Of a DNA stretch of 64,000 bases, positions 31,441 through 41,914 are shown one piece after another. How positions within the stretch are numbered: the stretch's first letter is position 1; every line of letters begins with the position of its first letter. Below the pieces are notes generated by a model. The model had not been told where the DNA came from. It made no database searches and saw only the letters and a list, made by a program, of their open reading frames with translations. The stretch spans positions 62,001-126,000 of the forward strand of contig JAXMAF010000013.1 of assembly GCA_046350555.1 (NCBI GenBank). The letters run 5' to 3'. Source of the stretch: JAXMAF01 sp046350555 (GTDB lineage Bacteria; Planctomycetota; Phycisphaerae; Phycisphaerales; SM1A02). Made by a program: the position numbers and the translations under genes.

Positions 31441-33996
31441 ATGTCACACATGCCGAAGGTTCCGTCGTTGCGCCTCCGAACGCTGGTCCGCGTCGCGCTT
31501 GCCGGCCGCGTCCCTTCCGTGCTGGCGTTGATCGCCGCCGTCGGGGCCGCATGGCGCGGTGCGCACGCCGGTGCGCCGCTGCTCGACGACGCCGCCTTCG
31601 AGCGCATCGTCGGCGCCCTCGAGGCGAAGCGCGTCGAACGGCACATCGCCGGCATGGTGCTCGCGGTCGTGACGCGCGACGGCGAACCGAGGATCCATTG
31701 CTTCGGATCGCGCGATCTCGAGCGGAACCTGCCCGTCACGCCGGAGACGCTCTTCTCGATCGCCTCGACCTCCAAGACGTTCACCGCCGTGCTCGCGGCG
31801 ATGGCGGTCGCCGACGGCGCGATGACCTTCGACGATCCGGTGCGCTCGCGCGTCGAGTTCTTCGGTCTCGCCGACGAGAAGGCATCGGCCCAGTGCACGC
31901 TTCGCGACCTGCTCTGCCACCGCACCGGCCTCACGCGCACGGACATGCTCATGGTCGCGAAGGACGTCTCGCGCCGCGAGTTGGTCGAGCAGCTCGCGAA
32001 GGCCGAGGCGACCAAGCCGTTCCGGACGGCGTTTCAGTACAACAACCAGATGTTCCTGGTCGTCGGCATGGCCACGGCCCAGGCGATGGCCCCGGGTTCG
32101 GACGAGTGGCAATCGCACGGATGGGAAGCGCTCCTGAAGTCGCGCCTGCTCGATCCACTCGGCATGAAGCGCACCACGCCCGTGAACGCGACCGCCGTGG
32201 TCGACGACGACATCAGCGTCGGCTATCGATGGAACGACGCGACGGGGACGCTTGTCGCCGTCCCGACGACCGGTTTCGACCTCGCCGCGCCCGCCGGCGG
32301 CATCTACTCGACCGGCGCCGACATGGCCCGATGGGTCGCGATGCTCGTGAATCGCGGCGCCTTCGTCGATCCGACCGGCGCCCGCGCCGATCGACGGCTC
32401 GTTCCCGCCGAACGGCTGGACGATCTCTGGACGCAGCAGATGGAGATGGTCCCCGGCAGCGGGGCCGGCTATGGGATGGGCTTCATGACGATGAAGTGGA
32501 ACGGACGGAAGCTCATCCAGCACGGCGGCAACCTCGACGGCTTCAACACGCAGCTTGCGCTGCTTCCCGACGAAGGCGTCGGGTTTGCGCTGCTCACCAA
32601 CAACGCCGCGACGACGATCCCCGACGAGGCGGTGCAGATCGTCTTCGATGCGATCCTGAATCCGCCGGTGGCGCACGACCCGGCCGGACACGCCGACGCG
32701 CCGCCGGCCGACGTTGCGCCGTTGCTCGGCTGCTACGCCTTCGCGCCGGCGAAGTCGACGTGGTTCGTGGTTCACACGGGGGGCGGCACGCTCGGGCTCG
32801 ACGTTCCGCAGCAGCGCGTCTACGCGCTCTCCGAGCCCGACGCCGATGGATTCCGCACGTTGAAGGAGCTTCCCGTGGCGAAGCTGCGCTTCGATCGGCG
32901 CGACGATGGATCGGTCGCCGGCATCGCGTTCGTGCAGAGCGGGCAGTCGTTCGCGCTGCCGCGCCTCGACGACAGCGCGTGCGCGGCGGCCACCGCCGAG
33001 CGCAACGCGCCGCCGAGCCCGCCGGGCGACCCCATTCCCGTGGCGCAGCTCGAGCCATACACGGGAACGTACCGCTTTGCGCAGGCCGCGCAGGACTGGG
33101 AAGTGACGGTCGATCGCCGCGGCCGCCTGGCCGTCAACGTGCCCGGCCAGACGAACTATGCGCTGAAGTGGCCCAATGCCAAGGGCCGCTGGGTCTTCGA
33201 GCTCACCGACGCCATCGAGGTGAGCTTCGAGAAGGTGCAGTACGCCGACGAGCGCGGCAACGAACACGTTCGCGTCGATTCGATGACGGTCTATCAGGCC
33301 GGCATGACCATCGCGATGCCACGCGCCGTCCCACCGGCGGATCTGCCGACGACCGACGAGGTGCTCGCGCTGGTGCGCCGGGCGTCGCCGCCGAACGCCC
33401 TCGCAGGGGCGAAGACGCTTCAGGTCAAGGGCGCGATGCGCATGCCGAACCAAGGCCTCGATGGCACGCTTGAATTCTCCGCGGCGGGGTTGGACCGCAT
33501 CGCGCAGCGCGTCGACTTCGGCCGCTTCGGCGCGATGAGGAGCGTCCTTTCCGATGGACGCGCGTGGATCGACCTGCCGATGCAAGGCCATCGCATCCTC
33601 GACGCCGGCGAGACCGACGAGCTGCGCCGGCAGCATCCGATGCGCGAGCTCGACGACTGGACCGCGCGATATGAATCGATCCGCGTGATCGGTCGCAGGA
33701 AGCTCGGCGACGTCGACACGATCGCGGTGCGGGTCCGCGCTCCGGGCGGCATGTCCTCGACGAAATACGTCGACACGACCACCGGCGACGTGGTGCGCGA
33801 GGAGGGCTCGGTCCTCGTCGCAGGCCTGATGGCGCTGCCCTTCACCACTGTCAACTCCGACTTCCGCGACGTCGCCGGGGCGCGGATTCCGTTCAGGGTT
33901 GTCGGCGAGAACGACGCCACGGGCCGATCCGAGGTCGTGCTCGAGTCGTTCGTGCTGAACGAGCCGATCGACGAGGGGCTCTTCGCGGAGCGATGA
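31441..33996 (+). CDS. Secreted beta-lactamase/class C PBP-fold serine hydrolase, multi-domain
   Basis: 851 residues with a signal peptide cleaved near AHAGA (about 43). The class C beta-lactamase domain (about 50-410) has the STSK nucleophile motif (109-112), the YNN motif and HGGNLDG in place of KTG. A DUF3471-like beta domain follows (LEPYTGTYRFAQA). A C-terminal beta-rich region of about 220 residues (LVRRASPPNALAGAKTLQVKGAMR onwards in short blocks) resembles LolA/LprG-type or zinc-peptidase-associated domains. Such enzymes are usually peptidases or esterases rather than antibiotic-resistance enzymes. The ATG at 31441 gives the signal peptide. Confidence 0.85.
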   Translation: MSHMPKVPSLRLRTLVRVALAGRVPSVLALIAAVGAAWRGAHAGAPLLDDAAFERIVGALEAKRVERHIAGMVLAVVTRDGEPRIHCFGSRDLERNLPVTPETLFSIASTSKTFTAVLAAMAVADGAMTFDDPVRSRVEFFGLADEKASAQCTLRDLLCHRTGLTRTDMLMVAKDVSRRELVEQLAKAEATKPFRTAFQYNNQMFLVVGMATAQAMAPGSDEWQSHGWEALLKSRLLDPLGMKRTTPVNATAVVDDDISVGYRWNDATGTLVAVPTTGFDLAAPAGGIYSTGADMARWVAMLVNRGAFVDPTGARADRRLVPAERLDDLWTQQMEMVPGSGAGYGMGFMTMKWNGRKLIQHGGNLDGFNTQLALLPDEGVGFALLTNNAATTIPDEAVQIVFDAILNPPVAHDPAGHADAPPADVAPLLGCYAFAPAKSTWFVVHTGGGTLGLDVPQQRVYALSEPDADGFRTLKELPVAKLRFDRRDDGSVAGIAFVQSGQSFALPRLDDSACAAATAERNAPPSPPGDPIPVAQLEPYTGTYRFAQAAQDWEVTVDRRGRLAVNVPGQTNYALKWPNAKGRWVFELTDAIEVSFEKVQYADERGNEHVRVDSMTVYQAGMTIAMPRAVPPADLPTTDEVLALVRRASPPNALAGAKTLQVKGAMRMPNQGLDGTLEFSAAGLDRIAQRVDFGRFGAMRSVLSDGRAWIDLPMQGHRILDAGETDELRRQHPMRELDDWTARYESIRVIGRRKLGDVDTIAVRVRAPGGMSSTKYVDTTTGDVVREEGSVLVAGLMALPFTTVNSDFRDVAGARIPFRVVGENDATGRSEVVLESFVLNEPIDEGLFAER

Positions 33997-34439
33997 CGAA
34001 GGGGGCGCCGGGCTCGACGCCAGCGACGTCGACGCACATCCGGACTCGGGACGAATCGCCCACGCGGGCGGCCATCGGACGCGACGACGCTCGAGCAGCG
34101 AATCCTGACGTCGTTCACGTGCCCGACATCGGTGGACGCCTCGCCGCGCATCGGCGGGTGCATGCGCGGGCGAGGCCCGGCGAGTTCCCAGGCCGATCCA
34201 GCGGATCCTGACTGCCGGCCATGAACAGGACGCTTCATCCAACCGTCGAACGGGCGCGGAAACTTGTGGCTGTCACTCAACAGAACCAGGCCGTCATGGC
34301 CGCCGATCGCTGCCATCCTTCGCGCCGGAGTGATCCGTCATGACGCGATCGTCGAGTGCGCTGCTGACTCCTGAGTAGTTCGGTTACACTCGCTCTTCCG
34401 GCCGTTGCGGCCGATCGGTCGGTCAGTATCGCGCCGCAC
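33997..34439. other. Intergenic region before the TPR kinase
   Basis: 443 bp with no convincing gene. GC falls toward 34360-34440, where TGACTCCTGAGTAGTTCGGTT-like sequence suggests the promoter of the kinase gene. The ECF sigma-factor gene that often precedes kinases of this type is absent. No tRNA cloverleaf is recognised. Confidence 0.4.
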
Positions 34440-34580
34440 GTGGAGGCGATCATGGGCGGCGAGCAGGAGCGGATGCAAGACATCTTCGAGCAGGCGCGAC
34501 GGCTGTCCAAGCACGAGCGGTCGGTGTTCTTGGACGGGTTGGCGGAGATTGATCGCCCGAACCGAGGACAGGTCGAGCGA
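34440..34580 (+). pseudogene. N-terminal segment of TPR kinase, out of frame with the rest
   Basis: A frame from GTG 34440 (or ATG 34452) encodes MGGEQERMQDIFEQARRLS and KHERSVFLDGLAEIDRPNRG, the usual N-terminal helix pair of planctomycete TPR kinases (-LF-EALELPPAERAAFLD-). At GAGCGATGCTCGCG (34574-34587) homology jumps to the next frame, which continues MLATLDAE. One missing base here would restore a single 940-codon frame. Confidence 0.65.
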
Positions 34581-37255
34581 TGCTCGCGACACTGGACGCG
34601 GAGACACGCGGGATCGGTGCACCAGCGGAAGCGGCGGCGATTGCCGCGATGTCGGCGCCCCTGCGCGAAGGTCCCGGGACGCGGATCGGGCCTTACAAGC
34701 TATTGCAACTGATCGGCGAGGGTGGCTTCGGTTCGGTCTTCATGGCCGAGCAGGAGAAGCCGGTCTCGCGGAAGGTGGCCCTCAAGATCATCAAGCTGGG
34801 GATGGACACGCGATCGGTGATCGCCCGCTTCGAGGCGGAGCGGCAGGCGCTGGCGCTGATGGACCATCCCAACATCGCCCGCGTGCTGGACGCCGGCGCC
34901 ACCGAGACGGGCCGGCCCTACTTCGTCATGGAGCTGTGCAGGGGCGAGCCGATCGTCGAGTACTGCGACAAGAACAGCCTGAGCATTGCCGATCGGCTGG
35001 AGCGGTTCGTTGAGGTCTGCGCCGCGGTGCAGCATGCGCACACCAAGGGCATCATCCACCGGGATCTCAAGCCTTCCAATGTGCTCGTGTCGACGCAGGA
35101 CGGGCGGCCGCACGCGAAGGTGATCGACTTCGGTATCGCCAAGGCCACGGCGGGCAAGCTCACGGAGAAAACGCTCTTCACCGAGCAACGCCAGCTCATC
35201 GGAACGCCGGAGTACATGAGTCCCGAGCAGGCCGAGGGCTCGCTGGACATCGACACCCGGACGGACGTGTACAGCCTTGGAGTGCTCCTCTACGAGTTGC
35301 TCACGGGGACCACGCCCTTCGGCGCCAAGGAACTCAGGTCCGCCGCCTACGCCGATATCCAGCGGATCATCCGCGAGATCGAGCCCCCCAAGCCCAGCAC
35401 GCGCCTGAGTCACAATTCGGGCACGCTGGCCTCGGTCGCAGCCCAGCGCCACACGGAGCCGAGGAAGCTGGGCCCGATCATCCGCGGCGACCTCGACTGG
35501 ATCGCGATGAAGGCGATGGAGAAGGATCGCGCCCGCCGATACGAGACGGCCAACGACCTGGCGACGGACATCCGGCGCTACCTCTCGGGCGAAGCGGTGC
35601 TCGCGGCGCCACCGAGCGCGGCGTATCGCCTACGCAAGTTCGTGCGGCGGCACCGGGCGCAGGTGGCCGCGGCGGGGCTGGTGATGACGGCGTTGCTGCT
35701 GGGGCTGGCAGGGACGGCGTGGCAGGCAAAGGTCGCCGCCGATCAGGCCAAGGCGGCGCGCCAGGCCGAGGCTGAGGCCACACTCGCACGGGACGCGGAG
35801 AAGGCAAGGGCTGACGAGCTGAAAAGAGTCTCCGACTTCCAGGAGAAGATGCTGATCCAGGTGGACCCGACAACCGCGGGCGTTCGCCTCACCGAGGATG
35901 TGAACAGACGCTCGGCCGCGGCGCTCGAGAAAGCCACGATGTCCGAGGCTGAGCGTGCCGCCCTCGTCGACGCCTTCCGCCAGGTTTGGGCGCGGGTGAA
36001 CGCCACCGATGCCGCCGCCGCGCTGATCGACGAGACGATCCTGAAGCCGGCGGTGAAGGCGATCGACGAGCAGTTCAACGACCAGCCGTTGGTCGATGCC
36101 CAGTTGCGTCATGCGCTGGCGGACCGCTATCGCCAGTTGGGGCTGTACGACGCTGCATTTCCACTCCTGAAGCAGGCCTTGGAGATACGACGGCGTGTGT
36201 TGGGGGATGACCATCCGGACACGATCGTCTCGATCGGCGACATGGGCACCTTGCTCCAGGCTCAGCGCAAGCTCGCCGAGGCCGAGCTGTACGACCGCGA
36301 TGCTCTGGAAAGGCACCGGCGCGTGCTCGGAGACGAGCACCCAGGCACGCTCACCTCCATCAACAACATGGGCCTCCTGCTCCGGGCCCAGGGCAAGCTC
36401 GCCGAGAGCGACCCGTACTTGCGCGAGGCGATGGAGAAGCGCCGGCGCGTGCTGGGGGAGGACCATCCCAACACGATCTCCTCGATCGGCAGCATGGGCA
36501 TCCTGCTCCAGTCGCAGGGCAAGCTCGCCGAGGCCGAGGCGTACTTGCGCGAGGCGATGGAGAAGCGCCGACGCGTGCAAGGGGACCAGCACCCGGACAC
36601 GCTGATCGCAATCAGCAACATGGGCCTCCTCCTCCGAGCCCAGGGCAAGCTTGTCGAGGCCGAGCCGTATCTGCGCGAGGCGATGGAGAAGCGCAGACGG
36701 GTGCTGGGGGAGGATCATCCTGACACGATCACCTCGATCGGGAGCGTGGGCGCCCTGCTCCAGTCTCAGGGCAAGCTTGCCGAGGCCGAGCGATACATGC
36801 GCGAGGCGGTGGAGAAGCGCCGGCGCGTGCAAGGGGACGAGCACCCGATGACGCTCAACGCCATCGGCATCTTGGGCCAACTGCTCCAGTCCCAAGGCAA
36901 GCCCGCCGAGGCGATCGCACTTCTCGCGCCGGCCGAGACCGCGGGACGCAGCGCGTTCACCGGCGCCAACGCTTTCCGTCTCGGCTCGATTCTCACCACC
37001 CTCGGCCGTGCCCGCGCGGCATTGCCCTTCGATGCCGACCGCTTCGCCCTCGCCGAGTCGAACCTTCTTGAGGCTTCCGCGCTCTTCGCCAAGAGCCGCG
37101 ACGAGAACTCCAAGAGCATGCCACGGTGCGTCCAAGGCCTCGTGAGCCTCTACACCGCCTGGGACCGCGCCGAGCCCGGCAAGGGCTACGACGCCAAGGC
37201 CGCGGAATGGAAGGCCAAGCTCGACAAGGGGGCAGCGATGGCGGATGAGACATGA
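34580..37255 (+). CDS. Transmembrane Ser/Thr protein kinase with C-terminal TPR repeats
   Basis: 891 residues from the first in-frame ATG, which is probably not the native start. A Hanks-type kinase domain spans about 38-335: GEGGFGSVF (46-54), catalytic Lys69 in VALKIIKLG, HRDLKPSN (160-167), DFG (183-185) and the APE-like GTPEYMSPEQ. A transmembrane helix lies near 360-380. The remainder carries about six 42-residue kinesin-light-chain-type TPRs with EAMEKRRRVLGEDHPNT wording, reflected as a 126-bp DNA tandem repeat (about 36168-36880). The N-terminal segment sits in another frame upstream. Targets are unknown; TPRs suggest protein partners. Confidence 0.85.
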   Translation: MLATLDAETRGIGAPAEAAAIAAMSAPLREGPGTRIGPYKLLQLIGEGGFGSVFMAEQEKPVSRKVALKIIKLGMDTRSVIARFEAERQALALMDHPNIARVLDAGATETGRPYFVMELCRGEPIVEYCDKNSLSIADRLERFVEVCAAVQHAHTKGIIHRDLKPSNVLVSTQDGRPHAKVIDFGIAKATAGKLTEKTLFTEQRQLIGTPEYMSPEQAEGSLDIDTRTDVYSLGVLLYELLTGTTPFGAKELRSAAYADIQRIIREIEPPKPSTRLSHNSGTLASVAAQRHTEPRKLGPIIRGDLDWIAMKAMEKDRARRYETANDLATDIRRYLSGEAVLAAPPSAAYRLRKFVRRHRAQVAAAGLVMTALLLGLAGTAWQAKVAADQAKAARQAEAEATLARDAEKARADELKRVSDFQEKMLIQVDPTTAGVRLTEDVNRRSAAALEKATMSEAERAALVDAFRQVWARVNATDAAAALIDETILKPAVKAIDEQFNDQPLVDAQLRHALADRYRQLGLYDAAFPLLKQALEIRRRVLGDDHPDTIVSIGDMGTLLQAQRKLAEAELYDRDALERHRRVLGDEHPGTLTSINNMGLLLRAQGKLAESDPYLREAMEKRRRVLGEDHPNTISSIGSMGILLQSQGKLAEAEAYLREAMEKRRRVQGDQHPDTLIAISNMGLLLRAQGKLVEAEPYLREAMEKRRRVLGEDHPDTITSIGSVGALLQSQGKLAEAERYMREAVEKRRRVQGDEHPMTLNAIGILGQLLQSQGKPAEAIALLAPAETAGRSAFTGANAFRLGSILTTLGRARAALPFDADRFALAESNLLEASALFAKSRDENSKSMPRCVQGLVSLYTAWDRAEPGKGYDAKAAEWKAKLDKGAAMADET

Positions 37256-37261
37256 CTGCGG

Positions 37262-37310
37262 CCGGGATGTGATTCGTGACAGCCCCGAATGGCATGAAGC
37301 GAACGACATG
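37262..37310 (+). repeat. Probable IS4-type terminal repeat segment
   Basis: GACAGCCCCGAATGGCATGA and AGCGAACGACATGAGTTGTC lie directly downstream of the kinase stop and at the 3' end of the IS4-like transposase fragment. The CGAATGGCATGAAGCGAA core recurs at 37752-37692 (inverted) and 39608-39672, suggesting these are ends of related elements. Confidence 0.5.
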
Positions 37311-37680
37311 AGTTGTCGCCGTGCCTGCGGTAATGCGCCCTCGGCTTCGTCAACCTGCTGTCGTTCCTCGACCTGCGCTTCACCCTTCTCGGCTCGAAAC
37401 GTCCGGGCCTGTCCGGCACGACGTCACCTGCGATCCACGCGAGCAGCGCCGCCATCCTGGCCTCGTCGTCCCCGCCCCACGCCGCGCCGCCAAGCAGCGG
37501 ACGTTCCAGCGACTGGAGCCGGTGCAGCATCCGGGTGAAGCTCAGCCGGCGCACGTCCCTGCCGGTCGCCTGCGCCGCCTCCCACTTCAGCACGCGGATC
37601 AGGTCGTACGGCAGCGCGTGCATCAGGACCTCCTTGCGCACCACGTCCACGCTCTTCCCGCGCAGCTCGTCCAAGCGGTC
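37300..37680 (-). pseudogene. IS4-family transposase, C-terminal fragment
   Basis: The minus frame reads LDELRGKSVDVVRKEVLMHA, LPYDLIRVLKWEAAQ, RRLSFTRMLHRLQS, and RPGRFEPRRVKRRSRNDSRL in succession. This is the conserved C-terminal part of IS4/IS4-like DDE transposases (usual wording: M-R--TP--V-KE---HLLAYNLIR-LM and GR-EPR--KRRPK). The N-terminal two thirds with the catalytic Asp residues is missing. The breakpoint is close to 37680, next to the inverted 60-bp repeat. The fragment occupies the gap between the kinase and sulfatase genes. Confidence 0.75.
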
Positions 37681-37691
37681 GCAACCGCGCC

Positions 37692-37752
37692 GCGCGAAAC
37701 GAGTTGCGACACGCGGTTTCCTCGCTTCATGCCATTCGTGGCCGACCCTGAA
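37692..37752 (-). repeat. 60-bp inverted-repeat arm, left of sulfatase gene
   Basis: On the minus strand: GGCCACGAATGGCATGAAGC then GAGGAAACCGCGTGTC and TTTCGCGCGGCGCGG. It is about 80% identical to 39608-39672 in the opposite orientation, so the pair brackets the sulfatase gene as inverted repeats. Confidence 0.7.
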
Positions 37753-37836
37753 TGCCCTTGCTGTACGGCGAAGCCGATGCTTCTGATCGCTGCGACATCT
37801 TCATCCGCCCAAATGGCTGTGCTGTATGATCCGTGC

Positions 37837-39441
<1,605 letters not shown>

Positions 39442-39487
39442 TCCCGCCGACGCGCGCTGGGCTTCGAGACGCGCATCTCGCCACAAT

Positions 39488-39519
39488 GCCGGTCGGTCCG
39501 AGAGGGTCGACCGGCTTTT
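39488..39519 (+). terminator. Rho-independent terminator of the sulfatase gene
   Basis: GCCGGTCG (39488-39495) pairs with CGACCGGC (39508-39515) and is followed by TTTT, 47 bp after the sulfatase stop. It is one of the few classical terminators in the window. Confidence 0.75.
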
Positions 39520-39607
39520 CACACTGCCGCCAACTGGTCGGGGACAGCTACGGGAAGCGCTCGGCCGTCGCCACATCTCTGCTTTCAAGAGAGCCATCCA
39601 TGCAACA

Positions 39608-39672
39608 AGGGACAGCCGCGAATGGCATGAAGCGAAGGAAGCGCGTCTCATAAGTCGCTTCGCGCGGCGCGG
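39608..39672 (+). repeat. 60-bp inverted-repeat arm, right of sulfatase gene
   Basis: GGGACAGCCGCGAATGGCAT, GAAGCGAAGGAAGCGCGTCTC and CGCTTCGCGCGGCGCGG in succession. It is the opposite-strand partner of 37692-37752. Confidence 0.7.
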
Positions 39673-39942
39673 TCACGACAGCCGGCGCGACGGAGAACCT
39701 CCGGCGATGATGGTGTTGTCCAAGGACATCCATCACCGGCACGCTCAGGATGAGCAGTATCTCGCAATGGAAGCGGAAACTCACGCCGGCGATCGCCGGT
39801 TCGCAGGCAATCATGGGGGAAGGCACGGACAGCAACCGGTATCCGCATGCTCATGCTGCTCGCGCCCGACGCGCCAGTTTCGTCAAGAGACGGCCCGAAG
39901 CCCGCCAGCGACGTGCACGCGCCGACCTCGCCTCCATCCTGC

Positions 39943-40230
39943 CTATGCCACAGCCGCATGCAGCTTCAGCCCCAAGGCCCGCGCAACGCGCAGCACCGTG
40001 GCGAAGCTCGGATTGCCGTCGGCGCTCAGCGCCTTGTAAAGACTCTCGCGGCTGAGACCGGTGTCGCGGGCGACGCGCGTCATGCCGCGCGCCCGGGCCA
40101 CGTCGCCGAGCGCACGGGCGATGCCCGCCGCGTCATCGGGCGCCTCGTCGAGCCAAGCGTCCAGATACGCGGCCATATCCGCACGCTCGGAGAGCTGACG
40201 CGGCGGCAACGGCGCGGACCATCGTGCCAT
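39943..40230 (-). CDS. Orphan antidote-type transcriptional regulator (HI1420 family)
   Basis: 95 residues: LSERADMAAYLDAWLDEAPD, then IARALGDVARARGMTRVARD, TGLSRESLYKALSADGNPSF and ATVLRVARALGLKLH. This is the whole-length pattern of the 'addiction module antidote protein' family, with a Xre-like helix-turn-helix (VARDTGLSRESLYKAL). Its usual partner is a RelE/HigB-like toxin encoded immediately upstream. Here only about 165 bp separate its start from the divergent secreted-protein gene, and no toxin frame is visible there. ATG 40230 is preferred over the longer Arg-rich extension. Confidence 0.85.
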   Translation of the reverse strand: MARWSAPLPPRQLSERADMAAYLDAWLDEAPDDAAGIARALGDVARARGMTRVARDTGLSRESLYKALSADGNPSFATVLRVARALGLKLHAAVA

Positions 40231-40394
40231 GCGCCCGGCGACCTCCTCGGTCGCCGCATCGATGCCGAGATGGGACGCGTGGGCGCAGGACGCAGGACGC
40301 GGGACGCGAGACGCGAGACGAGATTCAGGATGTCCGCTGCGCCGACAGTCCGTCGATGCCGTTTCTCCCTGGGTCACCATCGGAGGAATCCGCC

Positions 40395-41576
40395 ATGCGC
40401 TCACGCTTCGACAGTTCCGTGCTGGTTCTTGTGCCGCTCCTGCTCGCCGCGGCCGCAAGCGAGGTCCGTGCGGCCGAGTTCGCCACGGGCGATCTCTACC
40501 TCGTCTCGGCCAACCTGCCCAATCCGAACCCGCCGGGATTCCAGTCGGGCGTGCTGCGGATCACGCCTGGCGCCGCAACGCAGACGCTCTTGGTGCAGTT
40601 CCCCGTCGCATTCGGCAGCCACGCGGCGACGTACGACCCGTTCCGCAAGCGGATCGTCGCGAAGCTCGGGGGCATGAGCGTCGACCTGCGGCTCATCGAT
40701 GCCAACGGCGCGATCGCCACGCTGCCAACATCGTTCGACCAGTCGCCGCGCGACCTCGCGCCGACGGGCGATGGCCGCATCTATCTCCTCGGTTCGACCA
40801 AGATCGGGTGGATCGACGGCGCGGGCCAGACGCACGACCTGCTCGACGTGAACGGGGTCAACGTCTTCGCGATCACGCTCGGCGGCCAATCGGGCACCAT
40901 GATCTACGACGCCAGCAGCAACGCGCTGGTCGTCGCCGACTCGCTCGATCCGGAGACGCGGGTGCGACGCATCCCGCTCAGCGTCGACGGCACGCGCGTC
41001 GCGGGCGCCATCGTGCAGACCACCGTCGTCGGCTCGAACGATGGCAGCGAGGAACCGGTGGGGCTCAGCGCGCGATCCGTCGGCGATCTGCTCCTGACCA
41101 TCGACGACAACTCGAATTCGACGCAACCGCGAATGCAATTGGTCGCGCCTGCGACGCTCGCGACCACGCCGTTCGCGTTCAGCGGATACCAGGGCGTCGG
41201 CGGCGAGACGGCGGGCTGCTACAGCAACGTCACCAACGCGGCGATCATGCTGGACACGCTCAACGACGTGCTGCGGGCGTATGCCCAGGGCCAGTCGGGC
41301 GGCGGCAGCGCATTCGCCGGCGGCGTCTCTTCGCCATCGGGCTCGGGCGACATGGCCCGGCTCATCGAGATCGGCGGCACGATCGGCGGCGGTGGGGTGG
41401 CCCCGCTGGTCGGCGATCTCAACGGCGATGGCCACGTCGACGGCGGCGACCTCGGACTGCTCCTGAGCAACTGGGGTCCATGCCCGAACTGCGCCAGTTG
41501 CGTCGGCGACATCAACGGCGATTGCATCGTCGACGGCGCCGACCTGGGAACGCTGCTCGGCGCCTGGACGGGGTGA
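40395..41576 (+). CDS. Secreted protein with C-terminal dockerin-like tail (2 of 5)
   Basis: 393 residues with GGAGGA 6 bp before ATG 40395. A signal peptide (FDSSVLVLVPLLLAAAASEVRAA) precedes a beta-propeller-like region (GDLYLVSANLPNPNPPG, GDGRIYLLGSTKIGWIDG, VGDLLLTIDDNSN) of unknown function. The end carries two dockerin-like calcium loops, VGDLNGDGHVDGGDLGLLLS and VGDINGDCIVDGADLGTLLG, finishing AWTG. One loop has DCIVDG with Cys in place of Gly. Transcribed divergently from the antidote gene. Confidence 0.8.
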   Translation: MRSRFDSSVLVLVPLLLAAAASEVRAAEFATGDLYLVSANLPNPNPPGFQSGVLRITPGAATQTLLVQFPVAFGSHAATYDPFRKRIVAKLGGMSVDLRLIDANGAIATLPTSFDQSPRDLAPTGDGRIYLLGSTKIGWIDGAGQTHDLLDVNGVNVFAITLGGQSGTMIYDASSNALVVADSLDPETRVRRIPLSVDGTRVAGAIVQTTVVGSNDGSEEPVGLSARSVGDLLLTIDDNSNSTQPRMQLVAPATLATTPFAFSGYQGVGGETAGCYSNVTNAAIMLDTLNDVLRAYAQGQSGGGSAFAGGVSSPSGSGDMARLIEIGGTIGGGGVAPLVGDLNGDGHVDGGDLGLLLSNWGPCPNCASCVGDINGDCIVDGADLGTLLGAWTG

Positions 41577-41618
41577 CGGACCAAGTAACGATGGACAGCC
41601 ATCGACTGACTCACAACC

Positions 41619-41646
41619 AATAACTGGTAGCTAGTTACTAGTTATT
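41619..41646. repeat. AT-rich 28-bp imperfect palindrome
   Basis: AATAACTGGTAGCT and AGTTACTAGTTATT are complementary at 12 of 14 positions. The surrounding 60 bp (41600-41660) is about 60% A+T in a genome near 68-70% G+C. It lies 43 bp after the stop of the secreted-protein gene and could form a terminator-like or cruciform structure. Confidence 0.6.
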
Positions 41647-41714
41647 AGTAACTCATAACCAAGAACGAGCACCCCAGAACAACATAGCGCCCCCGTTCGC
41701 GGCACCATCCGCCC

Positions 41715-41790
41715 GTGCCCCACATCGCCCGCGTCGTGGTCCCGGGCCTTGCACACCACGTCACCCAGCGCGGCGGCATGCGGGTGAGGT
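41715..41790 (+). pseudogene. RAYT (REP-associated tyrosine transposase) N-terminal fragment
   Basis: The frame from GTG 41715 reads MPHIARVVVPGLAHHVTQRG before diverging, exactly the conserved N-terminus of a major RAYT/Y1-transposase group (usual wording: MPRIARVV-PG-PHHVTQRG). The HUH motif and the rest are absent. It differs from the group of the larger transposase at 52716-54278. It lies between the AT-rich palindrome and the terC leader. Confidence 0.7.
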
Positions 41791-41914
41791 CGGCGCGCGC
41801 CGCCCGATCTCCGGCCACGTTCGCGTCGTGCTCTCCGCCGAGTGCCGTGGGAGTTCGCCTCCTGCCATGCGGGCTTGACACCGTTTGCCCGTCCGCGCCT
41901 CGCCGGCCTACGCT

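Larger units (their letters stand above)
39442..39942. other. Intergenic region between sulfatase and antitoxin genes
   Basis: 501 bp containing a terminator hairpin (39488-39519) and the right 60-bp inverted-repeat arm (39608-39672). The remaining 270 bp carries no gene I can support. GGGGACAGCTACGGG near 39538 resembles the GGGACAGCTACCC segments at 63.9 kb. Confidence 0.45.
41577..41914. other. Intergenic region with AT-rich palindrome and RAYT fragment
   Basis: 338 bp. It contains an AT-rich palindrome (41619-41646), a short N-terminal fragment of a RAYT transposase (41715-41790) and undetermined GC-rich sequence leading into the candidate riboswitch. Confidence 0.4.

Noticed and set aside
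31441..33996. Antibiotic-resistance beta-lactamase
   Set aside because: The SxxK and YxN motifs are those of class C, but HGG replaces KTG and extra C-terminal domains are present, so a peptidase or esterase of the same fold is more likely.
33997..34439. Search for tRNA, rRNA or an ECF sigma-factor gene before the kinase
   Set aside because: No cloverleaf, anticodon arm or sigma-70 motif could be seen.
37321..37836. In-frame N-terminal extension of the sulfatase
   Set aside because: The extension is the antisense of the IS4 fragment. ATG 37837 gives a clean signal peptide.
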